In this document: piece after piece, positions 10,989 to 21,260 of the stretch | Position numbering within the stretch: position 1 is the first letter of the stretch | How the letters are laid out: every line of letters begins with the position of its first letter | NCBI GenBank assembly: GCA_000697055.1 | Contig: JNDT01001351.1 | Span: forward strand, 1 to 64,000 | Source: Saksenaea vasiformis B4078 | Lineage: Eukaryota; Mucoromycota; Mucoromycetes; Mucorales; Saksenaeaceae | Reading direction: 5' to 3' | Length of the DNA: 64,000 nt | Notes under the pieces: generated by a model | What the model was told of the DNA's origin: nothing | Seen by the model: only the letters and a program-made list of their open reading frames with translations | Databases searched by the model: none | Program-made: the position numbers and the translations under genes

Positions 10989-12044
10989 CTAACCCAGCAG
11001 AGGAGCGGTCTCATCCGTACGAATACCAAAGAGTTTGTACACGTATGGTTTGACAGGATAAACAGTGGAGATAATGGCAGCCACCAAAACACCCCAATGG
11101 ACAATAGGTACTCGTTGCTTATCGAAAACAGCCCATAATCCAAAGGCAATGACCAATGCGGAAGTCACGTCACCTTTTTGATGTTTGTACTCGACATAAC
11201 TGATGGCAGTAGCTGTCAGGAAAGCAAGAGCAATGTAAATCAAGACAGTGATGAATACGCTTGGTTCCAGTAGATTTCCATGCTCATCTTTCCTTACACC
11301 TGTGAAGGCGACAAAGGCATTGACTACAGCAATGAAAACAGTCCATCCATGCCAGAGAGAGAAAGGTGCATGAACAAACAACTTGTCCCACCAAGAAGCC
11401 GTGGGAAACTCTGTAGCCAAATTGTCTGAAACAAAACTCATTCAGCTAACCATCCTTTTTTTTTCTTTTTTCTTTTTCTTTCTTTCTTCCCCACTTACAA
11501 AAGACAAGGGAAACCGAAGCCACCAGCAGTAGTGTTACGATAAATGCAAGGACGCTGTGATTGTTCTCCTTTTTTATATATATATAGAAAGTGAGCAATG
11601 ACACCAAAGCGATAACGTAGGATCCTTACCAAGAGACTGTACCAAAGTGCATTCAGCACAGAGGAGATAACGAAATGCCAACCAACACCATGTATAACTT
11701 GTTCATGGGCAGGTTCAAACCATTGATAAATAATAAAGCCGCCCAACAGTAAGTGAATAACGGTCCAAACCAGGAATACCCATGGCGCTTAAGAGAAACA
11801 AAACTGAACTTGACTGCCCAAACATGTGCTTTGTTTTACCTGGATCGAAATAACTAAGGAAGAGGAGGAGGTTAAAAAAAAAAGAAGAAGGAAAAGATGG
11901 GATTGTAGTTAAAACTCACGTTTCGTACTGGCCAAAGATATCGGCCAAACGGGTTCTTCCTGTCAATGAATAGACAGTTGCGGAAAGGAAAAATAGGTAA
12001 ACGAGTACATTCGCTACTTTGTGGAAGATATGGATACGAGTCAT
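10989..12044 (-). CDS. Multi-pass membrane protein, family not identified (TspO/MBR-like layout)
   Basis: Six exons give about 310 residues with roughly eight or nine hydrophobic helices, starting with MTRIHIFHKVANVLVYLFF. The middle segment has an aromatic-rich APWVFLVWTVIH helix, WHFVISSVLNALWYSLL, and a later PFSLWHGWTVFIAVVNAF helix. That spacing of tryptophans and asparagines recalls TspO/MBR-type tryptophan-rich proteins, though I cannot assign the family. The C-terminus ends in TAPLLG, a possible sorting tail. Exon 2 is a 14-nt microexon at 11840-11853, needed to keep the frame between exons 1 and 3. The gene lies tail to head with EDE1 on the same strand, about 250 bp apart, with separate start and stop signals. 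Confidence 0.72.
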
Positions 12045-13860
12045 GGTTTGGAAAAAAGGTAAAACAATGGAATTGTTCGAGACAGATACTTTTAAAAAAA
12101 AACGAACAGTGACGAAGTGTTGACATCTGAAACATTAGGATAAACTCGCTTTGATCACACATCTGCAAAAACTGTTACCTTTGCTCCGCCTTCTCTCTTT
12201 TTGCCTTGCTTTCATTTCTGACGTGATGTGACAATGACTGATCATGACGTTCTTTTCTTTTTTCTTTTTTTTTCCTTAATCAGTGGTCTTTGGGTATGGG
12301 TTTTTACTGTTCTTTTTGTTTCGTTTAATGAAAGACAAATGTGCATGTAAACAAGTCATGTGGAGCTGCATGATCAGCTCGCATTCAAACTACCTATTCA
12401 ATACTTTTTTATTGGCTGGTTTTTTTTATATCCTAGGAGAAGGGGGCGGCTTCAGCAAAGAATAGAAGAAAAAGGCGTCGACGTGAGAATTCATGCAATT
12501 CTACTGCTGCTACTAGTGCATTCGTCATGCTGCAGTGATCTGGCCATTTTGGCTATGCTGGGGAACGATCGTCGACTGTTTCCCTTTTTCGAAAAAAAAA
12601 AGATGTCCGAGACATTGTAGAACGATTCAATTAAGGCTGGCTTTTCCATTTCGTGTACTGCCATTATGATCATCGAAATCTACGGCCGCTCGGCTTTAAT
12701 GGACGCTCATGGAGGACATACAAGATCAACTTGATTTTAGGTATATTGTTATTCGCTAGATAATCTCTACGATTACATGGTACTTTGAAAAACGTGTACA
12801 TTCTAACCAGAAAAAGAAATTCAAGATGATGATGATGATTCGAGATTAGAAAACCATCAATATCTTGCAAGTCAATCGATCTTCAACAGCAATTGTTTGT
12901 TGCCGAAGACGAAAGCCTCTAAACGAGCACAACCACTCAATTGTTGATCGACGAACCGAAGGATATGGATGAACCCCCCATCACGAACGTTGCATAAAAA
13001 AAAAGAGGGATTGTCGTCCCCACCTGTAGATAGTCAATACCGCCATATTTGGGGTACTTATCGTGACAGATTCAGATGGCACCAAGTTAAACATTGGTAC
13101 AAAAACATTCAACACCCTTGATAACATCAAAGCACAAGCCGGAACTTGGGCCGGCAACAAGCAAAATTCATCGTTGGCAGATTAGTTTTGGACGTTTCCA
13201 ATTACAAATAAGCAATTAAGTTCAACGCAACATTTACTGATTGTCAATAGAAAAGTGCGTGTTTAAGCATGGCTATGCATTGGTTGCACAAAGTTATCCA
13301 TTTGGCCAGCATCAAAAAGTGAGTTAAATGGGCCTCAATTTGTGTATTTTCAACCTGCAAAATTCTGGCACTGGGTAGCGTCTTCTTTATTATCTGGGAT
13401 GAAAGGGCAAAGAAAGTGACGCCCAACTTCGTGCGACAAGACTTCTGGTAATGCGACATCTGATTTGTCAGCGTGTGGCGACATGAACTTTTTGTGCCAC
13501 GCGACATTCATTCTTGGCGTGGTGTGATATCGAAATTTTCACGACTTTTTTACTTTCGGGAAAGACTGTAAAAGCACCGCCAAACTTTGTTATCAAATGA
13601 GGAATGGTTGAAAACGTCGGTTTCATTACAGACGACAGAACTTGGAATCTGCTGTCAAATCACAGTTTAGATGTCCTACACACGCATTATTATTGCGTAT
13701 AGACTTCGTATCCTTGTTTTTCCTAACAGCCCTTATCGTTATAAGTTAAAGTTGTGATTTATTTCTCCATCATCATCGGCTCTAAGCGGCGCGTTGGTGT
13801 TGCACAGACGAGGCCGGTCACTTTCAAGGCTACAGGTGAAAATCATCGCTACACGCATTG
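12045..13860. other. Gene-poor spacer, possible decayed element
   Basis: No gene is supported. Poly-T rich stretches lie at 12240-12420. A small open frame at about 12950-13123 (+) and one at 13244-13507 (-) look mildly protein-like but have no start, no splice partner and no recognised motif. The piece may contain old transposon debris. Confidence 0.45.
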
Positions 13861-13937
13861 AATCCCCGTGCTGAGATCCCTCTTATTATTGCGTAGGGTT
13901 CAACAAAGAGTCCCCTTGCACGCACAGTCATCGCTAC

Positions 13938-14149
13938 GGATGACGGAAAAACCTTTACAAAGAGATCGGCCTGTTCCATACAAAGCTAACCTTCCCCATG
14001 CACAGACATCCGTGTTTAGGTTAAATGATCATGAAACACGTTGGTTTGGTTTTTACGATCGTGAAAAACTTTTTTTTATTTTTTTTATTTTTATTCTAGC
14101 GGCGTACGCGACGACGGGACCCTCTCTGTCTCTGTCACTCTCTGGATAA
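13938..14149 (+). CDS. Possible small membrane protein (about 70 aa), doubtful
   Basis: From ATG at 13938 the frame gives a polar N-terminus (MTEKPLQRDRPVPYKANLPH) and one hydrophobic helix after WFGFYDREK. The frame is open upstream to 13868, where an arginine- and leucine-rich segment resembles a mitochondrial presequence, but that part has only a CTG start. An intron acceptor-like TAG lies at about 13895, so an upstream exon is possible. The shape (short, single helix, basic front) fits an accessory subunit of a respiratory complex, which I cannot name. It ends 160 bp before the methyltransferase start and could also be a chance frame. Confidence 0.35.
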
Positions 14150-14310
14150 TCAATGCGAGCTTATTCACCCTGATTTCCTCACTCATTGTACAACCCCTGA
14201 AAAACATATTAATATAAGCTCTTCATTCTCTCTCCTTCCCCTTCGTCTTCCTCCCCTTCGTCCTTTCATTTAAACAACGACCGTCATCTATTCCTGGCTT
14301 CTATTGCACC

Positions 14311-15610
14311 ATGGCTTGGTCCTCGTTGTTGCGCAAAGATGACATTTGCATTCATGGTCGCATGTTTTCAACATCTATTCACAAGACCTATTGTCTCCCA
14401 CGCGACGACGAGGAAGCCGATCGATTGTCCGCTGTACGTCTCTCTTCTTCTATCTCATTTGTTTATACATACAACTCATCCTTTTTTTTTATCTCTATGA
14501 GCAGCTTCATTCCGCAATCAAATATCTTTATGGTGACAATGTCCTTGGACAAGCCAAAACATTTTTATCGGAAGCAATTGACGTTGCACGCGTCCTAGAT
14601 ATCGGTTGTGGTGCTGGCACCTGGATCATGGTAACGAAAAAGCAATCGAACTCGATAGCGTCGTTTACTGATGACGAAACCCACATTCATTAGGACACGG
14701 CTGCTGACTATGAAGATCATGAATTCATTGGCATTGATGCCGCAGATATGTTTCCGAAATTGGTGATGCCACCCAACGTTCATTTCTTAAAACATGACGT
14801 CTTGAAAGGTCTACCCTTTCCTGACCGTTCTATGGATATTGTTCACATGCGGTACGCGTGAAATACAACTCTCTATTCTCAAGCTTAACTCTTTCTCTTT
14901 TTTTTCTTCTCAAAGACTTATGCAGCTTTCGTTCCGAACATACGAATGGCCCTTTATCGTTAGCGAAATTTACCGCGTCCTTAAACCCGGTGGTTACGTT
15001 CAATTAGTCGAAACAGAAGAAAAGGTAAAAAAAAAAAAAAAAAAAAAGAAACGCTGTGCCCTTCTCTTCTCGTCCTTATATCCATGTGATTAGATTGCTG
15101 GCAATCGAGCTTCTGTCGCATGGTTCGAACGACGTGAGTCATTCTTTTGTCTTTTTTTTTTTTTAGTTCTTACTAAACGATTGATTCTTCTTCTTCTCTA
15201 GTCTATACCGCAGCATCGAAAAAACGCATTGACATTCATTTGACAGCAAGACTGCCTATGTTATTGGAGAACAATCAATTCAACATTATCGATGCAAGAA
15301 AAGACACCATTTTATATGGTAGGTTGGCGACTCATATGCTCAGTTTCCCCATGTATCTCACAAGGAAATGATGTTTGTAGCAACCGACTGTCCTTTAGAA
15401 TCTACATTTCGATGGTCTACCTCAAAGGCAATGGAAGCCATCAGTCTAAAATGGCAGAAAGAACTTGGATTCCGGTCTAAACTCGCTGCCAAAGTGGCTG
15501 CAGAGGCAGCTGCTTGCGGATTACGCTATTCAGATTCTTACGTAGACTATTATGCATACATTGCTCAAAAACCATCGGAAGTTCTGGTAACCCCGATGAT
15601 CCTAATCTAG
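14311..15610 (+). CDS. Class I SAM-dependent methyltransferase
   Basis: Seven exons give about 300 residues. Motif I is RVLDIGCGAGTWIM, followed by the acidic post-I loop FIGIDAAD. Next come LPFPDRSMDIVHMR and the motif III-like block RVLKPGGYVQLVE. The last part is helical and ends near YIAQKPSE. This is the layout of the expanded fungal Methyltransf_25/Umta/LaeA-like group, whose substrates range from small metabolites to proteins; none can be chosen here. The sixth intron must use an acceptor 62 nt downstream of its donor (after GTTTGTAG) to reach the conserved C-terminal frame. There is no targeting signal, so it is probably cytosolic or nuclear. Confidence 0.85.
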
Positions 15611-15619
15611 AACCCTGGT

Positions 15620-17543
15620 TCTTTTCCTTTCTTTTTTTTTTTTCTTCCTTTTTCTTCATTTCTATCGCTTTGGCATAAACATTTAACTCTGCAAACAAAA
15701 AGAAACCATGTCTTTTTCTTTTTTGAATAAATTGATTAGCTTGTGTTTTGTTCATTCATTTATTCTTGCTCCAACATTTTGTTTACTACTGTACCAAAAC
15801 CATTGTATAACGGGACACAAAATAAATAACAACAAAAAAAAAGCCATGGTCCAAACAACAGGATTCAAAGTGTGTTTGGAGGGAAATGATGGAACATGAA
15901 CGGCAAAACGTGGCATTGATACTGGAGGTATATGTGTATGTGTGTGTGTGACAGAGCACAGTTGAGCAAATGGCAAGTTACCGAAACGGTTGCCTTTCCT
16001 GTCTTACACGCGAGTCTATACTTTTTTCGACGCTTGTTTTTTCTTGGGTACCGGAGACGGAACGTGCCTGGCTGATTTCGTACCAGCTCCCCATGCAACC
16101 TTGATCAGTGACGATTGCCATATATGACAGCCCGTTGGTTCCCAATGGAAGCATGCCTGTGATACCTCCTAAAGCAACAGGTAAAAAAACATGAGAGATC
16201 AAGTTTGTCTACTACTATTACTACTACTGCTACTACTACTGTATCTATGAGTGCATGTAAGGGTTGTAGTCACTCATTGTAGAGAAGAGAGAGAGAGACA
16301 TAGAGAAAGCAGGTGTCAAGCTACTGTGACCACTAGTTCTCCCCGGCAAGTTCCGGCTTAGACAACAAACAAATATATCCCTGATCCATTTGCCTCAATG
16401 TATCATCTACATTGAGACATCAGCATCTTTCATCATGTCAATGATCTACAATGAACAACCCCTTGAAAATAGCATGATTTGTGTGCGGGGTTGTATGGCT
16501 GGTAGCCAATCACGATGAGAGACATAGTTTGTCAATGAAGCCAAAAAAAAAAAAAAAAAGAAAAAAAAAAGAAAAGTGAGTCCGATCCGGGATAGCTGAA
16601 TTGTAACAAAGCAAGCTGACTAAAATATTGGATTTTCCTGTTACGGATCCTAATCCTGTGCCTGTTTTTGTAAGACCATTTGCATTACCGGTGTTCGGAA
16701 ACTTAACTTCTACAATTGAGCTCCAGGACCAGATCTCGGGTCCCTCTCTTACCTTTGCTGCTGTTCACTCACTCATTTGACCGTACACCGCCCTGTATCC
16801 CGAAGGTTCGCTTTGCGGAAGACTATCCGAACGAGCTTTTTTTTTTCTTTTTTTTTTTTTTTTTTACAAGGGTCTAGATTGATTCATAGCCATTACATTA
16901 CAACACAATGCCACAATACAAGAAAAAAAAATCAGATAGGACAATTTATTTTTCCATGCTTCTAACATATATAACGTTAGACTTGTTACTATTGTTCTTT
17001 TGGCAACAAAGTTACAGATTCGATTTGAATTGAATAAGATTACACTCCAATTTCAAATGAATGAGTCAGCCTCTTCTTAAAATGTGGGGGGGAGGATGTT
17101 GGTTTTCTTTATTCGTTCAATCATGATGTGTGCACGTGCTTGCATAAAGTAGGTACGTAGGTCGATGCTTGTTATCGAGATTTGCGTTTTATTTTGTTAT
17201 TCAGCGTGAAAAAAAAAAGACCGTTGCTAGTGGTCCAAGGCATTCGCGTGATTGTATTCATCGTTAAGTTTTACATTATGATTGGCAAACTTTGTTCATC
17301 TGCACCAATTTCAACAAGGTTGATTAACTGAATGTAACTCTAAAGACTATCTGGCTATTGTTTCATGATAAACGGATCTGGAACCTTTGCAAGCCAAAAA
17401 CTAAAATAAAATAAAATGTAGACCCATGATCGATATTATTAGAGAAGTTTATCATTTACCAATGAATTAGTACATTTGAGTAGTGGGGTAAAACGGCAAA
17501 GGACTAAAAAGAACACACAAAAAAAAAGGAAAAATGTCTATGA
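15620..17543. other. Spacer with microsatellites and one unresolved minus-strand ORF
   Basis: On the minus strand after a T-rich acceptor at about 16176, one frame stays open to a TAG near 16017 with a basic end (PKKKQASKKV), while another frame is open from 16202 to 15978. Neither has a start exon I can defend. A (CTA)n-type repeat lies at 16208-16245, poly-A runs at 16543-16575 and poly-T at 16838-16865. Otherwise I see nothing. Confidence 0.4.
16208..16245. repeat. CTA trinucleotide microsatellite
   Basis: Imperfect CTA/TTA repeat of about 12 units in an intergenic stretch. Confidence 0.7.
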
Positions 17544-18571
17544 TTATTTGTTTTTGGCTTTGAGTTTTTCTTCTCTTTGGCGTTTACGGTAGGCGCGATA
17601 CTTCTTGTCTGTACCAAACAGGTAGTCCCACCAACGGAAGGAGGATGCGTAATTTCCAACAAAGGCCATGTGATGATAATCGTGATGATCGCTTCCAGCC
17701 CAGAAGGGGACCCAGTTATGCAATGACCATGGGAAGTCATAACCTGAATGTGCATCGATTGCCTGGAATAACCGAAGGACGATCCAGAAGAGCATGGTTA
17801 CGAGATGGAGATCCCATGCGGGACCCCAATTGAGAAAGTAGGACGAGACACCATGATAGATGAGCGGACCACCAACAGTTCCGAAACCCAGGATCATGGT
17901 TTCGATGGGATGAGCATACTCGGCAGCAATGCCGAAAGGTGCCGCGTACTCGTGGTGGACTTTGTGCACTTTCTTATAGAAAGGAGGCCAATGCATGAAA
18001 CGATGCATATGATAATGATAGAAATCCTCAAAGATAAAAAAGATGGCCACCTGTGTCAACATTTGTTGCCTAAGAAAAAAAAAAAAAGAGCAATCAGTTT
18101 TCCGTATCCCCTCCTCCTCCTCCTCCTCCTCCATGCAAACCACATCACAACCATACCATGCTGGAAAAGGGGCAGAGACTTTCATACCCAAGAAGGTAGC
18201 CATGGGATGGAAGAAGAAAATCAATGGTCCTTCGAATAGAAAATGGGAATAAAGGACCTTCTTCGTACAGTTCCAGTAGTCATCCGTGGTGTTTGGTTTA
18301 TTCTAAATCTCCATGATGAGAAAATAAAGACCATGTTAAAAAAATTTAAACTTACAGCTTGTAACTTGTACTTTTTGAAATAAGGAATATAGTCGCAGAT
18401 TAAGAAAGGAATGAAACGACCGAAATACACCAGTTCGTGCATGAGAAAGGCGAACACACCCGTCACTATCAATGGATTACGGTCTTTGTACATCAGTTCC
18501 CATTGTGTCTCGAGCCAATTAAGTTGATAGGTCTGATCTAATAGGGTTGCATTCGCCATGACGGATGCCAT
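17544..18571 (-). CDS. ERG25: C-4 methylsterol oxidase
   Basis: Three exons give about 300 residues. The family's histidine clusters that bind the di-iron centre are all present: HYHMHR, then HKVHHEY, then HHDYHH. An early hydrophobic segment (LIVTGVFAFLMHELVYF) and the FLFEGPLIFFFHP helix place it in the ER membrane. ERG25 oxidises the 4-alpha methyl groups of 4,4-dimethylzymosterol, with ERG26 and ERG27, in ergosterol synthesis. The tail is strongly basic (KRQREEKLKAKNK), compatible with an ER retrieval signal. The second intron, which contains a (CTC)n repeat, was placed to give PFPAW-QQMLTQ, as the family has. ATG at 18571 gives the usual length. Confidence 0.93.
18109..18133. repeat. CTC trinucleotide tract in ERG25 intron
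   Basis: About seven tandem CTC units (plus strand) inside the second ERG25 intron, next to a poly-A run. Confidence 0.7.
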
Positions 18572-20225
18572 CTCGTTGGAAGGAGTGAGGGGAAGGCTAC
18601 AAAAGGGGAAAAAAAAAAGCAGAAACACTTGGGCGCGCTGGAGCAAAAGAAAAAAAAATAAACACGGCGGAGCCCAACACCGATAAGGAAGAAAGTTTGC
18701 CCTTTTTTCTTTTTCTTTTCATTGCAACATGGTAAACAGGACCAAGAAAAAAAGTGAATGGGTTATATGGCTATTTATTTCAAAGTACCAGTAGGATTCT
18801 ATTAGGTGTTTGTTATTTTCTTGATCCAAGAGTTTCGTTATTTTAGTTTATCTGGGCTGTCAAAGTAACGTGAAGGAAATCGCTTGCCGCTTTGATACGA
18901 GCCCCTCCACAACCAGACAAAACTCCCGCTTAAAACACAGCAAGCAGACGAGGTTGTACAAGTTCATTACGTTAGCGTTACCTGTACGTCAAAACCGATT
19001 TGTCTTGTTTCGTATGTCGATAAATGAAAGAAGAATATCGCCGTTTCCTACCATTCTCTCGTCAAAAACAACACATCTTTTTTTTACTTTATGCGCAATG
19101 ACGTTTAACATCAGCCAGCAAGCGTCAATTAAAAAGAAAAAGGAAAAAAAAAAGAAGAGTGAAAAAGGTTTTATGACGTCGACTGTACAACGAACCAAGT
19201 AGCTTCTCTTGTAAGAGAGGATTGTTGATGGGGAAACACGACTGCGCCTGGTTGCTAAGCCAACTTTGAAATTTTTTTTTTTGCATTAATATCATATCAT
19301 GAACGGCCAGATCGATCGATGTTATTGATTACGAAACTCTCTCGAGATACCAGGTGATCATTGATGTACAACCGAATTTAACGAATGCAGAAAAGAAAAA
19401 AGAGAGAGACAGAGAAAGGTGTGTGTGTGTGGGAGGGGCGGTTGGAGATGCACGTTGTATCTATCTAAATGCAGTCAAAAAGGGATCGACCGGGTTTCTA
19501 TCTGTGCGTTGAGCTGTTTGATGCGGCGATGCGCGGGTTGTTCCACCTGACTGGACATCTTTTCTTTCGTTACCTCACCCATTTAAGGTCACAAAGGATC
19601 ACAAACGAAAGGGCATCATTCAACAAAATGTAACACAAAGACCCAAGGACAATTGTACGATAAGCCCAAAGACATCTAGTTTAGAAACCTTGTCATTCAA
19701 GAAGGGTAATCATTAGCCAAAAAGGATGGAGTCATTTGATTTTTCTGCATATCCCCAACAGGGTGTGAGTTTTGATGTTCAGATGGTCAAAGCGTAAACC
19801 TCAACACATCACATGCTAAAAGGAGGTTCTTTCCTTAACCTCCCACCGAATCACTATGATTTCTTTTGACCTGTTCCTTTCGAAATTTGAAAGCATCGAA
19901 TCAGATGATATGAAAGGTAATCATGTTCAACAACCTCGTTCCCCCCCTTCTTTTGTCCATCTGATGGCTAATCCCTTTTTTCAAAAGGTGTCATTTTGGG
20001 TTGGTCACGCGTTGCACAGGTGGCTTTTTAGCAAGAGATATATATCCTTTTGCTCATTAAGTTTCGCCCGTCTTCCGCATTTCCTGTCAGGCGCCAGTTG
20101 CTCTTAAACTGTTTCCATGCGATAGCAACCACCTCTTTCTTCCTCATTTCATTCTTCTTACCTCTTCTTCTTCTTCTTCTTCTCCTCTTCAACTCAACTT
20201 GGACTCATTGCTCATCCTTCTCGTC
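18572..20225. other. Long 5' region between ERG25 and the homeobox gene
   Basis: No gene with supporting motifs. It contains the shared upstream region of two divergent genes. Two ATG-started frames lie upstream of the homeobox start: 19726-19797 (23 codons) and 19856-20107 (83 codons, with a donor-like GTAATC at about 19917). They could be upstream ORFs or alternative first exons. Confidence 0.45.
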
Positions 20226-21260
20226 ATGACTTATTCATCTTGTGAAACAAAGGTAAAACGTAAACCTCGGTTATTAGTAAAACAAGAGAGAGAACTGACA
20301 TCCTCTTGGCTTTCTTTCTTTCTTTTTTTTCTTTTTGCACTCTCTCCTTTATTTTCCACGTAGCGTATTTTCAGTCCTGTCATACTGTTCCATGACCATC
20401 AATATGTCAAGAGTGGATCAGGTGACCTCAGGCACATACATATCTCCTATCCTGACCCGTGCTACGAATCTTCTATCGAGTCCCATCGAAGAAGAATTCA
20501 TCGCATGTTGGAAAAAAATACACAGTACTGGTCTGATATTATTGCTTGGTCAAGAGGTAAAAGAAAAATAGCCTCTTCTTCTTCTTCTTGTTTTCTCATC
20601 CGACAGCTTTAGGTGCAGCCTCTCGAGACAATAACTATTCTCCGGTTCCCTCACTGACTTCCTCTCCGACTACATCCTCTCCATCCTTGAAAAAGAGTCA
20701 ACCAATTCCCCGTCAACGCTCGGATTCCTCTTCCTCTTCCTCCTCCTCCTCTTCTTCTTCTTCTTCTTGCTCCTCTTCTCTATCTTCCTCCTCAACAACG
20801 CACGCAACGTCACGCTCTAAACGCATACCGTCTCCCGCGCCCGAGGCCAGCAAAAAAGCCATGAAACGCCGTCGAGGCAACTTGCCAAAGGCTGTCACTG
20901 CCATCCTCCGTGATTGGTTGGCAAAACATAAAAGACATCCCTATCCTACAGAAGAAGAAAAAGCAATCCTTGCTGAAGAAACAAATTTGACTTTGAACCA
21001 GATCAGTAATTGGTTCATTAATGCCCGACGACGCATACTACAGCCTATGCTAGATCAGGAAATGGAGATGAAAAACAAAGACATCAACATCTTATCATTT
21101 GAATCTTCCCGTGAAGGTAACAAACATCCCTATCTATTTAGCTGAGATGCAAGTACTGACATCTATTTCCTATTTTTTTTTTAAAAAAAAAGATACATAC
21201 TACGAACGGCGCGAATCATTTGCGTCCACGAAAAGACGAAACACAGGTCGTCGAAGATGA
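20226..21260 (+). CDS. TALE-class homeodomain transcription factor
   Basis: Four exons give about 270 residues. A short first exon (MTYSSCETK) is followed by a histidine-rich exon, then a long exon with a poly-serine tract of about 20 residues, then a basic stretch and the homeodomain. The homeodomain has the three-residue loop extension (HPYPTEEEK) and the recognition helix [13 protein letters not shown], with isoleucine at position 50 of the helix as in TALE proteins. The last exon ends in an arginine-rich tail. Such proteins bind DNA in the nucleus; fungal examples include CUP9/TOS8 and mating-type relatives. No mating-type partner gene is seen here, so a general regulator is more likely. 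The start exon is the weakest part because alternative upstream ATGs exist. Confidence 0.82.
20725..20800 (+). repeat. TCT/TCC trinucleotide tract coding for poly-serine
   Basis: Nearly pure TCC/TCT repeat inside the homeobox gene, read as serine codons N-terminal to the homeodomain. Confidence 0.8.

Noticed and set aside
12283..12620. Overlapping plus-strand frames after the membrane-protein gene
   Set aside because: Hydrophobic translation of T-rich DNA, no conserved features.
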